Of a stretch of DNA of 64,000 nt, positions 53,835-63,602 are shown piece after piece. The translations under genes and the position numbers were made by a program. Under the pieces are notes generated by a model. It was not told where the DNA came from and did not search any database. It saw only the letters and a list, made by a program, of their open reading frames with translations. This DNA is from Hydrogenophaga flava NBRC 102514. GTDB lineage: Bacteria; Pseudomonadota; Gammaproteobacteria; Burkholderiales; Burkholderiaceae_C. Numbering within the stretch: position 1 is the stretch's first letter; each line of letters opens with the position of its first letter. The stretch covers positions 1 to 64,000 of the forward strand of contig NZ_BCTF01000025.1 of the NCBI RefSeq assembly GCF_001571145.1, read 5' to 3'.

Positions 53835-54826
53835 GAGAAGCTCCCCCGCACCGGTGCGGCCGGGCGGACGCGCGCCATGAAGCGGCGCAGGTAGAGCGGC
53901 AGCACCATGGCCACGATCAGCAGGCCGCCGACCACCATGGAGACCACGATGCCGGTGACGTTGAGCATGCCCATGGCGAAGGTGAAGCTGCCGAGCAGCA
54001 CGGCGGCCAGCATCGTGCCGACCACGCTGCCCTTGCCGCCCAGGATGGAGACGCCGCCGAGGATGACGATGGTCACCGCGTCCAGCTCCCAGCCCATGGC
54101 GAGGTTGGGCCGGGTGCTGCCGATGCGGCCGGTGAGCAGCACGGCGGCCAGCGCGGCCATGACACCGGCGAAGACGAACAGTCCCATGCGGTAGCGGTCG
54201 ACCGCGATGCCGGAGAAGCGCGCGGCGGTGGCGTTGGCGCCGATGGCGTAGATGCGGCGGCCGTGCACCGTGGCGTGCAGGAACAGACCGACCAGCAGCG
54301 CCGCGACCAGCATCACCGCGAACTCGATGGGCACGATGAGCCAGGGCAGGTCCAGCAGGTCGCCCAGATAGCCGTTGCCCCAGGTGACCAGGGTCTCGGG
54401 GTAGCCGGTGATGGCCTGGTCGCCCAGCACCACCTGCGCCAGCCCGCGGTAGAGCGAGAGCGTGCCGATGGTGACGACGATGGAGGGTAGCTTCCAGCGC
54501 GTGACCAGCCAGCCGTTGAGCGCGCCGCAGGCCGCGCCGGTGGCGAGCGCCGCGAGCACCATGGTGGCGGTGCCAGCACCGGCCTTCATGGCAAAGCCCA
54601 TGGCCATGGACGCCAGTGCCATGGTGGCGGCGATCGACAGGTCGATCTCGCCGCCGATCACCAGCAGCGCCATGGCCAGCGCGATCAGCGCCTTCTCGGA
54701 AAAGTTGTAGGTGCTGTCGGCCAGCGCGTAGGGCGTGAAGAAGCCGTCGATGCCCAGGCCGAAGCCCAGGTAGACCAGCACGATCAGCGCAATGAGGATG
54801 CGTTCCCAGGTGTCCAGCGCCTTCAT
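53831..54826 (-). CDS. rhaQ: ABC transporter permease, rhamnose import (RhaQ)
   Basis: 331 residues, about ten membrane spans; BPD permease of the sugar (RbsC-like) type: [61 protein letters not shown]. Coupled by ATGA overlaps to rhaP (upstream) and rhaM (downstream). Heterodimeric with RhaP. Confidence 0.9.
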   Translation of the reverse strand: MKALDTWERILIALIVLVYLGFGLGIDGFFTPYALADSTYNFSEKALIALAMALLVIGGEIDLSIAATMALASMAMGFAMKAGAGTATMVLAALATGAACGALNGWLVTRWKLPSIVVTIGTLSLYRGLAQVVLGDQAITGYPETLVTWGNGYLGDLLDLPWLIVPIEFAVMLVAALLVGLFLHATVHGRRIYAIGANATAARFSGIAVDRYRMGLFVFAGVMAALAAVLLTGRIGSTRPNLAMGWELDAVTIVILGGVSILGGKGSVVGTMLAAVLLGSFTFAMGMLNVTGIVVSMVVGGLLIVAMVLPLYLRRFMARVRPAAPVRGSFS

Positions 54827-55836
54827 GCGGCCGCTCCTTGTGCCTTGTGGAGGCTCTTGTCGAGAATCTGGCGGCCCTGCGTGCGGTCGGCGCGGGCGTT
54901 GAGCACGACCGAGACCAGGATGACCGCACCCGCGATGGCCTGCTGCCAGAAGGGCGAGACCTGGATCACCGGCAGCGCGCCGTTGACCACGCCGATGAAC
55001 AGCACGCCCAGCAGCGCGCCGGCGATGGTGCCGACACCGCCGCCGATGCTGACGCCGCCGATCACGCAGGCGGCGATCACGGTCAGCTCGTAGCCCGAGG
55101 CGAGTTCGGTGAAGGCGATGGAATAGCGCCCCACCCACAGCAGGCCCGCGAGGCCGGCCAGCAGGCCCGAGAGCGTGTAGGCCATGACCAGGCGCTGGCG
55201 AACCGGAATGCCGGCGTACAGCGCGGCGTGCGGGTTGCCGCCGTAGGCATAGAGCTCGCGCCCTTCGCGGCGCCAGCGCAGCAGCCAGGCGGTGGCCAGC
55301 GCGACGGCGAAGGCGAACCAGATCAGCGCGGGCAGGCCCAGCCACTCCTCGCGCGGCAGCCCCTTGATGAGCGGGTGGATCTCGTGGTCGGAAATCCAGG
55401 CGCCGCCGCTGGCCACGAAGATGGCGCCGCGGTAGGCCGAGAGCGTGCCCAGCGTGACCACGATGGGTGGCAGCGAGAACCGCATGATCAGCCAGCCATT
55501 GACCGCGCCCAGCAGCGCACCGATGGCGCAGGCCATGAGCAGCAGCACCGCCAGCGGGATGCCGGGCCAGGCGCGCGCGGCGAGCGCGCAGAGCATGCCG
55601 GTGAGCGCCAGGTTGGAGGCCACCGAGAGGTCGACGCCGCGCGTGAGCAGCACCAGCATCTGGCCCATCACCAGGATGACGAGGATGGCCGAGTCGTTGC
55701 CGATGTCCAGCGCGTTGCGCGCGCTCAGGAACACCGGGGCGCGCCAGCCCACGGCCAGCACGATGAGGGCGATGATGGCCGCGAGCAGCCACTCGCGGCG
55801 GCGGGCGTGCCAGTGGTGTGAAAGTGCCGTGCTCAT
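54823..55836 (-). CDS. rhaP: ABC transporter permease, rhamnose import (RhaP)
   Basis: 337 residues, RbsC-like: [62 protein letters not shown] overlaps with rhaT and rhaQ. Diverged from RhaQ but the same fold, consistent with a heterodimer. Confidence 0.9.
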   Translation of the reverse strand: MSTALSHHWHARRREWLLAAIIALIVLAVGWRAPVFLSARNALDIGNDSAILVILVMGQMLVLLTRGVDLSVASNLALTGMLCALAARAWPGIPLAVLLLMACAIGALLGAVNGWLIMRFSLPPIVVTLGTLSAYRGAIFVASGGAWISDHEIHPLIKGLPREEWLGLPALIWFAFAVALATAWLLRWRREGRELYAYGGNPHAALYAGIPVRQRLVMAYTLSGLLAGLAGLLWVGRYSIAFTELASGYELTVIAACVIGGVSIGGGVGTIAGALLGVLFIGVVNGALPVIQVSPFWQQAIAGAVILVSVVLNARADRTQGRQILDKSLHKAQGAAA

Positions 55837-57419
55837 GCGGCCAGCTCCTGCGGTTCGGCGTGGATCGATGCGTCGTACGCGACACCCGAGGCGATGCCCG
55901 ACGCGGCGGACACGATGGTCTCGGCGTCGGCCTCGCCCTGTTCAAACGTGGCGACCATGCGGCCACGCCGCATGACCACGGTGCGGTGCGCCAGGTGCAT
56001 CACCTCGGGCAGTTCGCTGGAGACCAGGATCACCGCCAGGCCCTGCGCCACCATCTCGGCGATCAGCTGGTAGACCGCCTGCTTGGCGCCCACGTCGATG
56101 CCCTTGGTGGGCTCGTCGAGGATCACGATGCGCGGGTTCAGGCCCAGCCACTTGGCGATCACCACCTTCTGCTGGTTGCCGCCCGACAGGCCCGAGAGCG
56201 GCGTGTCGTGGCCGGCGGTCTTGATGCGCAGGCGGCCGATCATGCTGTCGGTCAGCGCGGCCTCGCGCGCGGCCGAGAGCCAGGGCCCGCGCGAAAGCGG
56301 CTCGGCCTGCGTCACCGGGCCGGCCAGGCCGGCGAGCGTGATGTTGTGGCGTACGGAAAAGTCCAGGATGCCGCCCTGGCGCTGGCGCTCCTCGGGCACG
56401 TAGGCCAGGCCGGCAGAGATCGCGTCGGCCGGCTCGCGCACCTTCAGCGTCTTGCCACCGACACGGATCTCGCCGCGCGCCTGCGGGTTCAGGTCCATGA
56501 GGGCGAGCATGGCTTCGCTGCGGCCCGCGCCGACCAGGCCGTAGAAACCCAGGATCTCGCCGGCGCGCAGCGAGAAGTTCAGGCCGTCGAACTCGGTCGG
56601 GTGTGAGAGGTTCTGCACCTCCAGCACGACCGCGCCCGCTTGCCTCGGGATGTGGGGGTAGATCTTCTCGATCTCGCGGCCCGCCATCAGGCGGACCAGC
56701 TCGTTTTCTTGCGCATCGGCGATGCGGCCGTGGCCCACCGAGGCACCGTCGCGCAGCAGCACGTAGCGGTCGGCGACGGCGAAGATTTCGTCGAACTTGT
56801 GGGTGATGAACAGCACGGCCACGCCCTGCTGCTTCAGGCCCCGCACCAGGCCGTAGAAGTCGCGGATCTCGGCCTGCGAGAGCGCGGCCGTGGGCTCGTC
56901 GAGGATCACCACCTTGGCCTGTTGCGAGAGCGCGCGGGCAATCTCGATCAGGTGGCGCTGCGCCAGGCTCAGCTGCTTGACCGGCGTGGTGGCGGCGAAG
57001 CCAGCGCCGACCTGGTCGAGCACGGCCTGCGCTTCGGTGTTCATGCGCGCCCAGTCGATCACCGACAGCGGGCCGAGGCGGCGCATGGGCTGGCGGCCGA
57101 TGAAGATGTTCTCGGCCGCGGACAGCTCTTCGAACATCACGGTTTCCTGGTGCACCGCCACGATGCCGGCCGCCTGCGCGTCCTGCGCGCGGGCAAAGCG
57201 CACCGGCTGGCCGCCCAGCAGGATCTGCCCGTCGTCGGGCTGGTACACGCCGGTCAGGGTCTTGACCAGCGTGGACTTGCCGGCACCGTTTTCACCGATG
57301 AGGGCGAGCACCTCGCCCGGCACCAGATCGAGGTCCACGCCCCGCAGGGCGTGGGTCGGACCGAAGCGTTTGTGGATGCCTTGCAGCCGGAGCCAGGCGG
57401 AGGGGTTCTCAGAGGTCAT
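55833..57419 (-). CDS. rhaT: ABC transporter ATP-binding protein, rhamnose import (RhaT-type)
   Basis: 528 residues from ATG 57419. Two ABC domains: the first complete (Walker A GENGAGKSTLVK, signature LSLAQRHLIEIARAL, Walker B VVILDEPTAAL); the second degenerate at Walker A (GLVGAGRSEAML) with signature LSGGNQQKVVIAKW and Walker B IVILDEPTKGID. This asymmetry is usual for RbsA/RhaT-type proteins. Not to be confused with the E. coli RhaT symporter. Confidence 0.92.
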   Translation of the reverse strand: MTSENPSAWLRLQGIHKRFGPTHALRGVDLDLVPGEVLALIGENGAGKSTLVKTLTGVYQPDDGQILLGGQPVRFARAQDAQAAGIVAVHQETVMFEELSAAENIFIGRQPMRRLGPLSVIDWARMNTEAQAVLDQVGAGFAATTPVKQLSLAQRHLIEIARALSQQAKVVILDEPTAALSQAEIRDFYGLVRGLKQQGVAVLFITHKFDEIFAVADRYVLLRDGASVGHGRIADAQENELVRLMAGREIEKIYPHIPRQAGAVVLEVQNLSHPTEFDGLNFSLRAGEILGFYGLVGAGRSEAMLALMDLNPQARGEIRVGGKTLKVREPADAISAGLAYVPEERQRQGGILDFSVRHNITLAGLAGPVTQAEPLSRGPWLSAAREAALTDSMIGRLRIKTAGHDTPLSGLSGGNQQKVVIAKWLGLNPRIVILDEPTKGIDVGAKQAVYQLIAEMVAQGLAVILVSSELPEVMHLAHRTVVMRRGRMVATFEQGEADAETIVSAASGIASGVAYDASIHAEPQELAA

Positions 57420-57454
57420 GGCCACCAGTCGCACGGTGCAAGGCTTTCAGGCGA

Positions 57455-58444
57455 TCAGAAGATCTTTGCAAACTTCTCGACGTTGGTCGCGTCGTAGGTG
57501 AAAGGCTCGGCCATCGCGGCTTCGCCGTTCTCGTCCAGCGTGGCCTTGCCGACGCGGCCCAGCGAAATCACCTCGCCCTTGGCACCCTTGGCCGTGCCCT
57601 TCATGAACGCGTGCACAGCGTAGACCGAGGAGTAGCCCAGGTCGATGGGGTTCCAGATCGCGAAGGACTTGACCGCGCCGCTCTTGACGTGGCCGGCCAT
57701 TTCCGAAGGCAGGCCCAGGCCGGTCACGTAGATCTGACCGACCTTCTTCTCGTCCTGCACGGCCTTGGCGGCGGCGGCGATGCCCACGGTCGTCGGCGCG
57801 ACGATGGCCTTGAGGTTGGGGTAGCTCTTGAACAGGCCCTGCGCTTCGCGGTAGCTCTTGTCGGTCTGGTCGTCGCCGTAGACCACGCTGACCAGCTTCA
57901 GGCCAGCGTATTCGGGCTTGGCCAGCACCTTCTTCATCTCGCCGATCCAGATGTTCTGGTTGGTGGCCTGCGCGGTGGCCGAGAGCACGGCGATCTCGCC
58001 GGTCTTGCCCACCACCTGCTCGCTCATCTTGGCCAGCTTCTCGCCGATCAGCGCGTTGTTCGACGGGTTCAGCTGCATCAGGCGGCCTTCCTTCTTCACG
58101 CCAGAGTCGAAGGAGATGACCTTGATGCCACGCTGCATCGCCTTCTTCAGCGAGGGCACGAGCGCGTCGGGGTCGTTGGCGGAGATGACGATGGCCTTGA
58201 CGTTCTGGGCGATCAGCGAGTTGACGATCTCGATCTGGCCTTCGGCGGTCGCCTTGGCGGGGCCGGTGTAGATGATCTCGACGTCCTTGAGCTCCTTGGC
58301 GGCTTCGAGCGCGCCCTGGTGGGCGGCGTCAAAGAAGCCGTTGCCCAGGCTCTTGACCACCAGCGCGATCTTGTCGGCGGCAAAGGCGGGTTGGGCCAGG
58401 GCGAGCGCCAGGGCGGCGGCGATCGGTGCGAAGCGGGATTTCAT
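57455..58444 (-). CDS. rhaS: Periplasmic sugar-binding protein, rhamnose (RhaS-type)
   Basis: 329 residues from ATG 58444 (TGGAGAC 7 bases upstream). Sec signal peptide ending PAFA|ADK. Type I periplasmic binding protein, LacI/RbsB-like: KIALVVKSLGNGFFDAAHQGALEAA and later VISANDPDALVPSLKKAMQRGIKVI, typical of sugar-binding proteins. Part of the rhamnose ABC importer with rhaT, rhaP, rhaQ. Confidence 0.9.
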   Translation of the reverse strand: MKSRFAPIAAALALALAQPAFAADKIALVVKSLGNGFFDAAHQGALEAAKELKDVEIIYTGPAKATAEGQIEIVNSLIAQNVKAIVISANDPDALVPSLKKAMQRGIKVISFDSGVKKEGRLMQLNPSNNALIGEKLAKMSEQVVGKTGEIAVLSATAQATNQNIWIGEMKKVLAKPEYAGLKLVSVVYGDDQTDKSYREAQGLFKSYPNLKAIVAPTTVGIAAAAKAVQDEKKVGQIYVTGLGLPSEMAGHVKSGAVKSFAIWNPIDLGYSSVYAVHAFMKGTAKGAKGEVISLGRVGKATLDENGEAAMAEPFTYDATNVEKFAKIF

Positions 58445-58541
58445 GTTGATGTCTCCAGAAGTTGTCGTCGCGGTGGTGATGATCGACCCGGGTGGGTCAA
58501 GGTCCTGTCGCTGGCGCGGTGCCCGCGATCGGGATGGGGCC

Positions 58542-58560
58542 GGCGCTGCCCCGCAGCGCC
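58542..58560. repeat. Intercistronic stem-loop between rhaI and rhaS
   Basis: GGCGCTG-CCCCG-CAGCGCC, 7-bp exact stem, in the 127-bp gap. No T-run, so it is not a plain terminator; it could set relative expression of the binding protein and the catabolic genes. Confidence 0.5.
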
Positions 58561-58571
58561 GGGTGTTCGGT

Positions 58572-59858
58572 TCAGACGATGCCGCCGCCACCACCGGCCG
58601 CGGCCGGGCGTTCGCCGGCGACACGCTGGCGGTAGCCGCTGGCGCGGTAGGCGGCCACCGGGTCGATGGCGCCGCCCGCGTCCAGCCGCACCTGCTGCAG
58701 CAGCGGGGTCACGTCGGTCTGGAAGGCCTGCTTGAGCAGGTGCGTGGCGGTGAGCGCATCGTTGGCCTGCTGCGCAGCGTCGAGCGCGGCGCGGTCCACA
58801 AGCAGGGCCTGCGCGTAGCTGCGCTGCACCTGGATCGCGCTGGTCATCAGGCTCTCGATCGGGTCGGTGACGTTGTGGCTCTGGTCCAGCATGTAGGCCG
58901 GATCGAACGCCACACCTTCGTGTGCCGCGGCCACCAGCTCGTTGAACACCAGGAACAGGCGGTAGGGGCTGACGCTGCCGGCGTCGAGGTCGTCGTCGCC
59001 GTACTTGCTGTCGTTGAAGTGGAAGCCCGCAAGCTTGCCGGCGGCGATCAGGCGCGCCACGATCAGCTCGATGTTCACATTGGGCGCGTGGTGGCCGAGG
59101 TCCACCAGGCACTGCGCTTTCGGGCCGAGAGCCTGCGCGGCCAGGAAGCTGGAGCCCCAGTCCTGGATCACGGTGGCGTAGAAGGCCGGCTCGCAGATCT
59201 TGTGCTCGAGCATCATGCGCCAGCCGTCCGGCAGCGCGGCGTAGATCTGCTGCGCGCTCTCCAGGTAGCGGTCGAAGGCGCGGCGGAAGTGCTGCTGGCC
59301 GGGGAAGTTGCTGCCGTCACCGACCCAGACCGTCAGCGCCTTCGAGCCCAGCGCTTTCCCGATCTCGATGCATTCCAGGTTGTGCGCCACGGCCTGCGCG
59401 CGGGTGGCGGCGTCGGTGTGCGTGAGACTGCCGAACTTGTAGCTGTGGGCCTGGCCAGGCTGGTCGCTGAAGGTGTTGGAGTTCATCGCGTCGAAAGCGA
59501 GGCCGGCCGAGGCCGCGGCCTGGCGCAGCTCGCTCCAATCGCTGCACTTGTCCCATGGGATGTGCAGGCTGACCGTGGGCGTGGCGCGCGCCAGCTGCTG
59601 GATCACGCCGCAGTCCTGCAGCTTGTCGAACACGTGGCGCGGCTCGCCCTGGCCGGGGAAACGCGCGAAGCGCGTGCCGCCCGTGCCCACGCCCCAGCTG
59701 GGGATGGCGACACCGAAGGCCGCGACCTGCTGGCGCACGGCGTCGATGTCGATGTGGCGGCGCGCAAGCTGCTCGCCCAGGTGCTCGTAGTCGCTCTGCA
59801 CATGGCGCAGCTGGGGTTCGTTGTGCGACGCGATGGCGTCGGCGGCGATCAGGTTCAT
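58572..59858 (-). CDS. rhaI: L-rhamnose isomerase
   Basis: 428 residues from ATG 59858 (GGAG upstream). TIM-barrel of the rhizobial/pseudomonad-type L-rhamnose isomerase. VSLHIPWDKCSDWSELRQAA and the metal/substrate segments MLEHKICEPAFYATVIQDW, LVDLGHHAPNVNIE and AGFHFNDSKYGDDDLDAGS are visible. It converts L-rhamnose to L-rhamnulose. It is unlike E. coli RhaA, which belongs to a separate subgroup. Confidence 0.93.
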   Translation of the reverse strand: MNLIAADAIASHNEPQLRHVQSDYEHLGEQLARRHIDIDAVRQQVAAFGVAIPSWGVGTGGTRFARFPGQGEPRHVFDKLQDCGVIQQLARATPTVSLHIPWDKCSDWSELRQAAASAGLAFDAMNSNTFSDQPGQAHSYKFGSLTHTDAATRAQAVAHNLECIEIGKALGSKALTVWVGDGSNFPGQQHFRRAFDRYLESAQQIYAALPDGWRMMLEHKICEPAFYATVIQDWGSSFLAAQALGPKAQCLVDLGHHAPNVNIELIVARLIAAGKLAGFHFNDSKYGDDDLDAGSVSPYRLFLVFNELVAAAHEGVAFDPAYMLDQSHNVTDPIESLMTSAIQVQRSYAQALLVDRAALDAAQQANDALTATHLLKQAFQTDVTPLLQQVRLDAGGAIDPVAAYRASGYRQRVAGERPAAAGGGGGIV

Positions 59859-59884
59859 GGAGGTCTCCGGTGTCGCGGCGCGGG

Positions 59885-61990
59885 TCAGCGGGTGAAGGCT
59901 GCGAGGTTGCCGGCGTCGACGTTGAGGATGTTGCCGGTGCTCTTGGCGCTGAGGTCTTCGCAGGCAAAGAAATACGTGGCTTCGGCGATGTCCTCGGGGA
60001 ACACGCTGCGCTTGAGCATCGAGCGGTCGCGGTAGAAGGCTTCGAGGTCGCCCTCGCCGATCTTGTTGGCGGCGGCGCGCTCTTCGCTCCACTTGCCAGT
60101 CCAGATCTTGGAGCCGCGGATCACGGCGTCGGGGTTGACCACGTTGGAGCGGATGCCCAGCGGCGCGCCTTCGAGCGCGAAGCTGCGCGAGAGCTGGATC
60201 TCGGCGGCCTTGGCGGCGCAGTAGGCCGTGGCCTGGTTGCTGGCGACCATGCCGTTCTTGCTGGCGATCATCACGATGGATCCGCCCACGCCCTGCGCCT
60301 TCATCACCTTGAAGGCCTCGCGGCCGACCAGGAAGTAGCCGGTGGCCAGGATGCTCTGGTTGCGGTTCCACAGCTCCAGCGAGGTGTCTTCGATCGGCGC
60401 GGCCGAGGCGATGCCGGCGTTGCTGACCAGGATGTCGACGCCGCCGAACTCGATGGCCGCGCGGCCGTAGGCACCGATCACCGAGGCCTCGTCGGTCACG
60501 TTGCACAGCACGCCGCGCACATGGTCCTTGCCGTGGGCCTTGGCCAGGTCGGCGGTGACGCTGTCCAGCGCGGCCTGGTCGATGTCGGCCAGCACCACGC
60601 AGGCGCCCTCCTGCAGCATGCGCCTGGCAATCGCCTGGCCGATGCCGCCCGCGCCGCCGGTGATGAAGGCCACGCGGCCGACCAGGGGCTTGGGCCTGGG
60701 CATGCGCTGCAGCTTGGCTTCTTCAAGCAGCCAGTACTCGATGTCGAAGGCCTTCTGCTCGGGCAGGCCGACGTAGCGGTCCACCGCGTTGGCCTCGCGC
60801 ATCACGTTGATGGCGTTCACATAGAACTCGCCGGCGATGCGGGCCGTGGCCTTGTCCTTGGCGATGGTGACCATGCCGATGCGCGGCAGCAGCAGCACCA
60901 CCGGGTTGGGGTCGCGCAGGGCCGGGCTCGTCGGGCGCTTGCAGCGCTCGTAGTAGGCGGCGTAGTCGGCGCGGTAGTCGGCCAGCAGCTGGTTCAGCGC
61001 GTCCTTGAGCGCGGCGCCTTCCAGGCTGTAGACCGACTGGGGCACGATCAGCGGACGGATCTTGGTGCGCAGGAAGTGGTCGGGACACGAGGTGCCCAGC
61101 GCCGCCAGCGGCTCCAGCTCGGCGGAGTTGACGAACTGCATCACCTCGGCCGAGGTGTTGAGGTGCAGCAGCTTGTGGCCGCCGGCCGCGCTGGCCAAGC
61201 CGCGCAGCACCGGCAGCACGCGCGCCAGCGTGGTGTCGCGCTGCGCCTCGGGCAGCGATTCGACCTTGGCGCCGCCGAAGACCTGCACCTTCTTCTCGGC
61301 GCGCTCGGCGGCCAGCCAGTTCTGCGCGGTCTCGATCAGGTTCACCGTGTTCTCGTAACAGGCCTTGGACGTCTCGCCCCAGCTGAACAGGCCGTGGCCG
61401 CCCAGCACGATGCCGCGCAGGCCGGGATGGGCCTCGTTGTAGGCCTTGAGCTGCTGGCCCAGTTCGTAGCCCGGACGCAGCCAGGGCATCCAGCCCACGG
61501 TGCCGCCGAAGACCTTTTGCGTGATGGCCTCGGAGTTCGCCATGGCCGCGATCGCGATCACCGCGTCGGGGTGCATGTGGTCGACGTGGGCGTAGGGCAG
61601 CGAGGAGTGCAGCGGCGTGTCGATGGACGCGGCGCGGGTGTTGAGGTTGAAGGTGCAGTGCGGCAGGTAGCCAACCATCTCGTCCTCGTGTTCGAGGCCG
61701 CGGTACAGGCCCTGCAGCGCGCGCAGCTTGTCCATGTAGAGGGTGGAGAAGCCGTCGAGCTTCATCGAGCCGACATCGCCGCCCGAGCCTTTGACCCAGA
61801 GCACTTCCACGTCCTGGCCGGTCAGCGGGTCCTTGTGGACGATCTTGGCCGAGGTGTTGCCACCACCGTAGTTGGTGATGCGCAGGTCCGAACCCAGCAG
61901 GTTGGAGCGGTACAGAAGCAGGCGGGGCTCGTCCATGCCGGCGGTGGCGGCGTCGTCCCAGCGGGGAAAAGGGGTGGTGGCGGTGTTCAT
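59885..61990 (-). CDS. rhaD: Bifunctional rhamnulose-1-phosphate aldolase / lactaldehyde dehydrogenase (RhaD)
   Basis: 701 residues, two domains. The N-terminal class II aldolase half has its Zn ligands near HVDHMHPDAVIAIA and GGHGLFSWG. The C-terminal short-chain dehydrogenase half has the Rossmann motif FITGGAGGIGQAIARRM, active-site tyrosine and lysine in TAYCAAKAAEIQLSR, and catalytic Ser region IVMIASKNG. The aldolase splits L-rhamnulose-1-phosphate to DHAP and L-lactaldehyde, which the dehydrogenase oxidises. First gene of the rha operon and divergent from the LysR gene. Confidence 0.96.
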   Translation of the reverse strand: MNTATTPFPRWDDAATAGMDEPRLLLYRSNLLGSDLRITNYGGGNTSAKIVHKDPLTGQDVEVLWVKGSGGDVGSMKLDGFSTLYMDKLRALQGLYRGLEHEDEMVGYLPHCTFNLNTRAASIDTPLHSSLPYAHVDHMHPDAVIAIAAMANSEAITQKVFGGTVGWMPWLRPGYELGQQLKAYNEAHPGLRGIVLGGHGLFSWGETSKACYENTVNLIETAQNWLAAERAEKKVQVFGGAKVESLPEAQRDTTLARVLPVLRGLASAAGGHKLLHLNTSAEVMQFVNSAELEPLAALGTSCPDHFLRTKIRPLIVPQSVYSLEGAALKDALNQLLADYRADYAAYYERCKRPTSPALRDPNPVVLLLPRIGMVTIAKDKATARIAGEFYVNAINVMREANAVDRYVGLPEQKAFDIEYWLLEEAKLQRMPRPKPLVGRVAFITGGAGGIGQAIARRMLQEGACVVLADIDQAALDSVTADLAKAHGKDHVRGVLCNVTDEASVIGAYGRAAIEFGGVDILVSNAGIASAAPIEDTSLELWNRNQSILATGYFLVGREAFKVMKAQGVGGSIVMIASKNGMVASNQATAYCAAKAAEIQLSRSFALEGAPLGIRSNVVNPDAVIRGSKIWTGKWSEERAAANKIGEGDLEAFYRDRSMLKRSVFPEDIAEATYFFACEDLSAKSTGNILNVDAGNLAAFTR

Positions 61991-62018
61991 GGGCCCGGAT
62001 GCTAGGGACCGGACTGTA

Positions 62019-62076
62019 TTCGGGCTATTGATGGCTTTTTATTGTTTCCATCAAATCACCTTATATTCAGCCCGAA
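62019..62076. promoter_or_regulatory. Nested inverted repeats between rhaD and LysR
   Basis: Outer arms TTCGGGCT (62019-62026) and AGCCCGAA (62069-62076); inner arms TTGATGG (62028-62034) and CCATCAA (62048-62054) with a 13-bp spacer. The site lies within the 158-bp divergent region and is a strong candidate for regulator binding. TTGATG within the inner arm may also serve as a -35 for the rha operon. Confidence 0.58.
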
Positions 62077-62148
62077 AACGCCCAAAACCCGCCCCATCGC
62101 AGTGCAGCATCGGCCGCTGGCTGCGGGAATGTCCCGAGGAGAAATCAC

Positions 62149-63087
62149 ATGATGCAGTTGAAGGTGCGCCAGCTGCGCGTGTTCGAGGCCGTGGCCACCA
62201 GCGCCAGCTTCTCGCGCGCGGCCGAACAGCTGGAGATGACGCAGCCGGCCGTGTCGATGGCGGTGCGCCAGATCGAGCAGGCGCTGGGCACCGCCCTGTT
62301 CGACCCTGCCGACCGCCGCCGCCTGAGCGACGCCGGGCAGGAGCTGCTGATGCACGCGCGCATCATCCTGGCGCAGGTGCGCGCGGCCGAAGAGGCGATG
62401 GCCTTCTACGCCAGCGACGGCAGCAAGGAAACCGCGCGCGGGCTGCGCGGCCTGCTGCACCTGGGCGTGGTGCAGACCGCCAACTACTTCGCGCCGCGCC
62501 TGCTCAGCGAGTTCCACCAGCGCCACCCGGACGTGCACCTCAAGCTCACGGTGGCCAAGCGCGGCGAGATCCTGGACCTGCTGGCCGAGCGGCGGCTGGA
62601 CATCGCCATCACCGGCTACCCACCGTCGGAAGCCGACGTGGAGGCGCACAGCTTCGCGCGGCATCCGCACTGCATCGTGGCCTCGGTGAACCACCCGCTG
62701 GCCAAGCGCAGCGCGCTGGAGTGGACCGACCTGCGGCAGGAGGACTTCATCTTCCGCGAGCCGGGTTCATCGACCCGGCTGTTCCTCGAACAGCTGCTGC
62801 AGGCGCAATCGATCCAGGTGCGCCAGCGGCTGGAACTCTCGGGCAACGAGACGGTGAAGCACGCGGTGATGGAAGGCCTGGGCGTGAGCTTCCTCTCGGC
62901 CCACGTGTTCCAGGTGGAACTGGAAGCCGGCCGCATCGCCGTGCTCGACCTGGCCGACATGCCCAAGTACATCGACTGGTGCTTCATCCACCGCCGCGAC
63001 GCCGCGCTCAACGGCGTCAACCAGGCCTTCAAGGACTTCGTGTTTGCGGAGGGGACGCGGATTGCGGCTTGTCTGGTGCGGGGGTGA
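62149..63087 (+). CDS. LysR-type regulator divergent from the rhamnose operon
   Basis: 312 residues. HTH ASFSRAAEQLEMTQPAVSMAVRQIEQALG; effector domain of the CbbR/CysB-like LysR type (LHLGVVQTANYFAPRLLSEF). RBS GAGGAGAAA upstream. Its position divergent from rhaD with nested inverted repeats between them suggests it controls the rhamnose genes. Known rhamnose systems use DeoR- or AraC-type regulators, so this is unusual. It could also control itself only. Confidence 0.88.
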   Translation: MMQLKVRQLRVFEAVATSASFSRAAEQLEMTQPAVSMAVRQIEQALGTALFDPADRRRLSDAGQELLMHARIILAQVRAAEEAMAFYASDGSKETARGLRGLLHLGVVQTANYFAPRLLSEFHQRHPDVHLKLTVAKRGEILDLLAERRLDIAITGYPPSEADVEAHSFARHPHCIVASVNHPLAKRSALEWTDLRQEDFIFREPGSSTRLFLEQLLQAQSIQVRQRLELSGNETVKHAVMEGLGVSFLSAHVFQVELEAGRIAVLDLADMPKYIDWCFIHRRDAALNGVNQAFKDFVFAEGTRIAACLVRG

Positions 63088-63121
63088 CCTGCAACCTTTG
63101 GACGTGCTCCACGGCGCCTAT

Positions 63122-63514
63122 TCAGATATCGTGTTTGCCCAACATGATGACCGCCTCATCTGGCACAGCGCCATATCCTGTGCCGTCTGGCAGCATCTTC
63201 GCCACTATGCGCCATTGCTCTATGGCCTCCTGCCTACGTCCGTTGTGAAACAGCAGGTCGGCCAGCAATAACCGCGTAGGCCCTTCCAGATACCTTGGTT
63301 CAATCCTGAGCGCCTCCCGTAAGCACGAGACAGCCTCCTCCCAGTCACAACCTGCACGAGTAAGGCACTGCGCGTAAGCCACGAGGTAACGCGGGTTGTC
63401 CCTCGGAAGCACCAAGGGCGCCAACACAGCCAACGCCTCCACAGAGCGACCCTCTTCATCTAGCGCCAAGGCTGACCGAAACACCTTCTCTTGGTCCTGC
63501 CAGCTACCCGTCAT
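63122..63514 (-). CDS. Small TPR-like protein
   Basis: 130 residues from ATG 63514; CGGGAG lies about 9 bases upstream and this is the best-supported of three in-frame starts. Two to three TPR-like helix pairs (LALDEEGRSVEALAVLAPLVL; ALRIEPRYLEGPTRLLLADLLFHNGRRQEAIEQW). No signal peptide, no fused catalytic domain. Probably a protein-protein interaction scaffold. Lower G+C than the flanks. Confidence 0.72.
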   Translation of the reverse strand: MTGSWQDQEKVFRSALALDEEGRSVEALAVLAPLVLPRDNPRYLVAYAQCLTRAGCDWEEAVSCLREALRIEPRYLEGPTRLLLADLLFHNGRRQEAIEQWRIVAKMLPDGTGYGAVPDEAVIMLGKHDI

Positions 63515-63602
63515 GTGATTCATCTCCCGTTGCATTGAACCGAAAGTTTCTCATGCAACGTCAGATGAAACTCGGCACGGGCACCAGCCGGTCCACCACC
63601 CG

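Noticed and set aside
59870..62005. Plus-strand frame of 711 codons over rhaD
   Set aside because: Antisense shadow of the bifunctional aldolase/dehydrogenase, whose motifs are complete on the minus strand.
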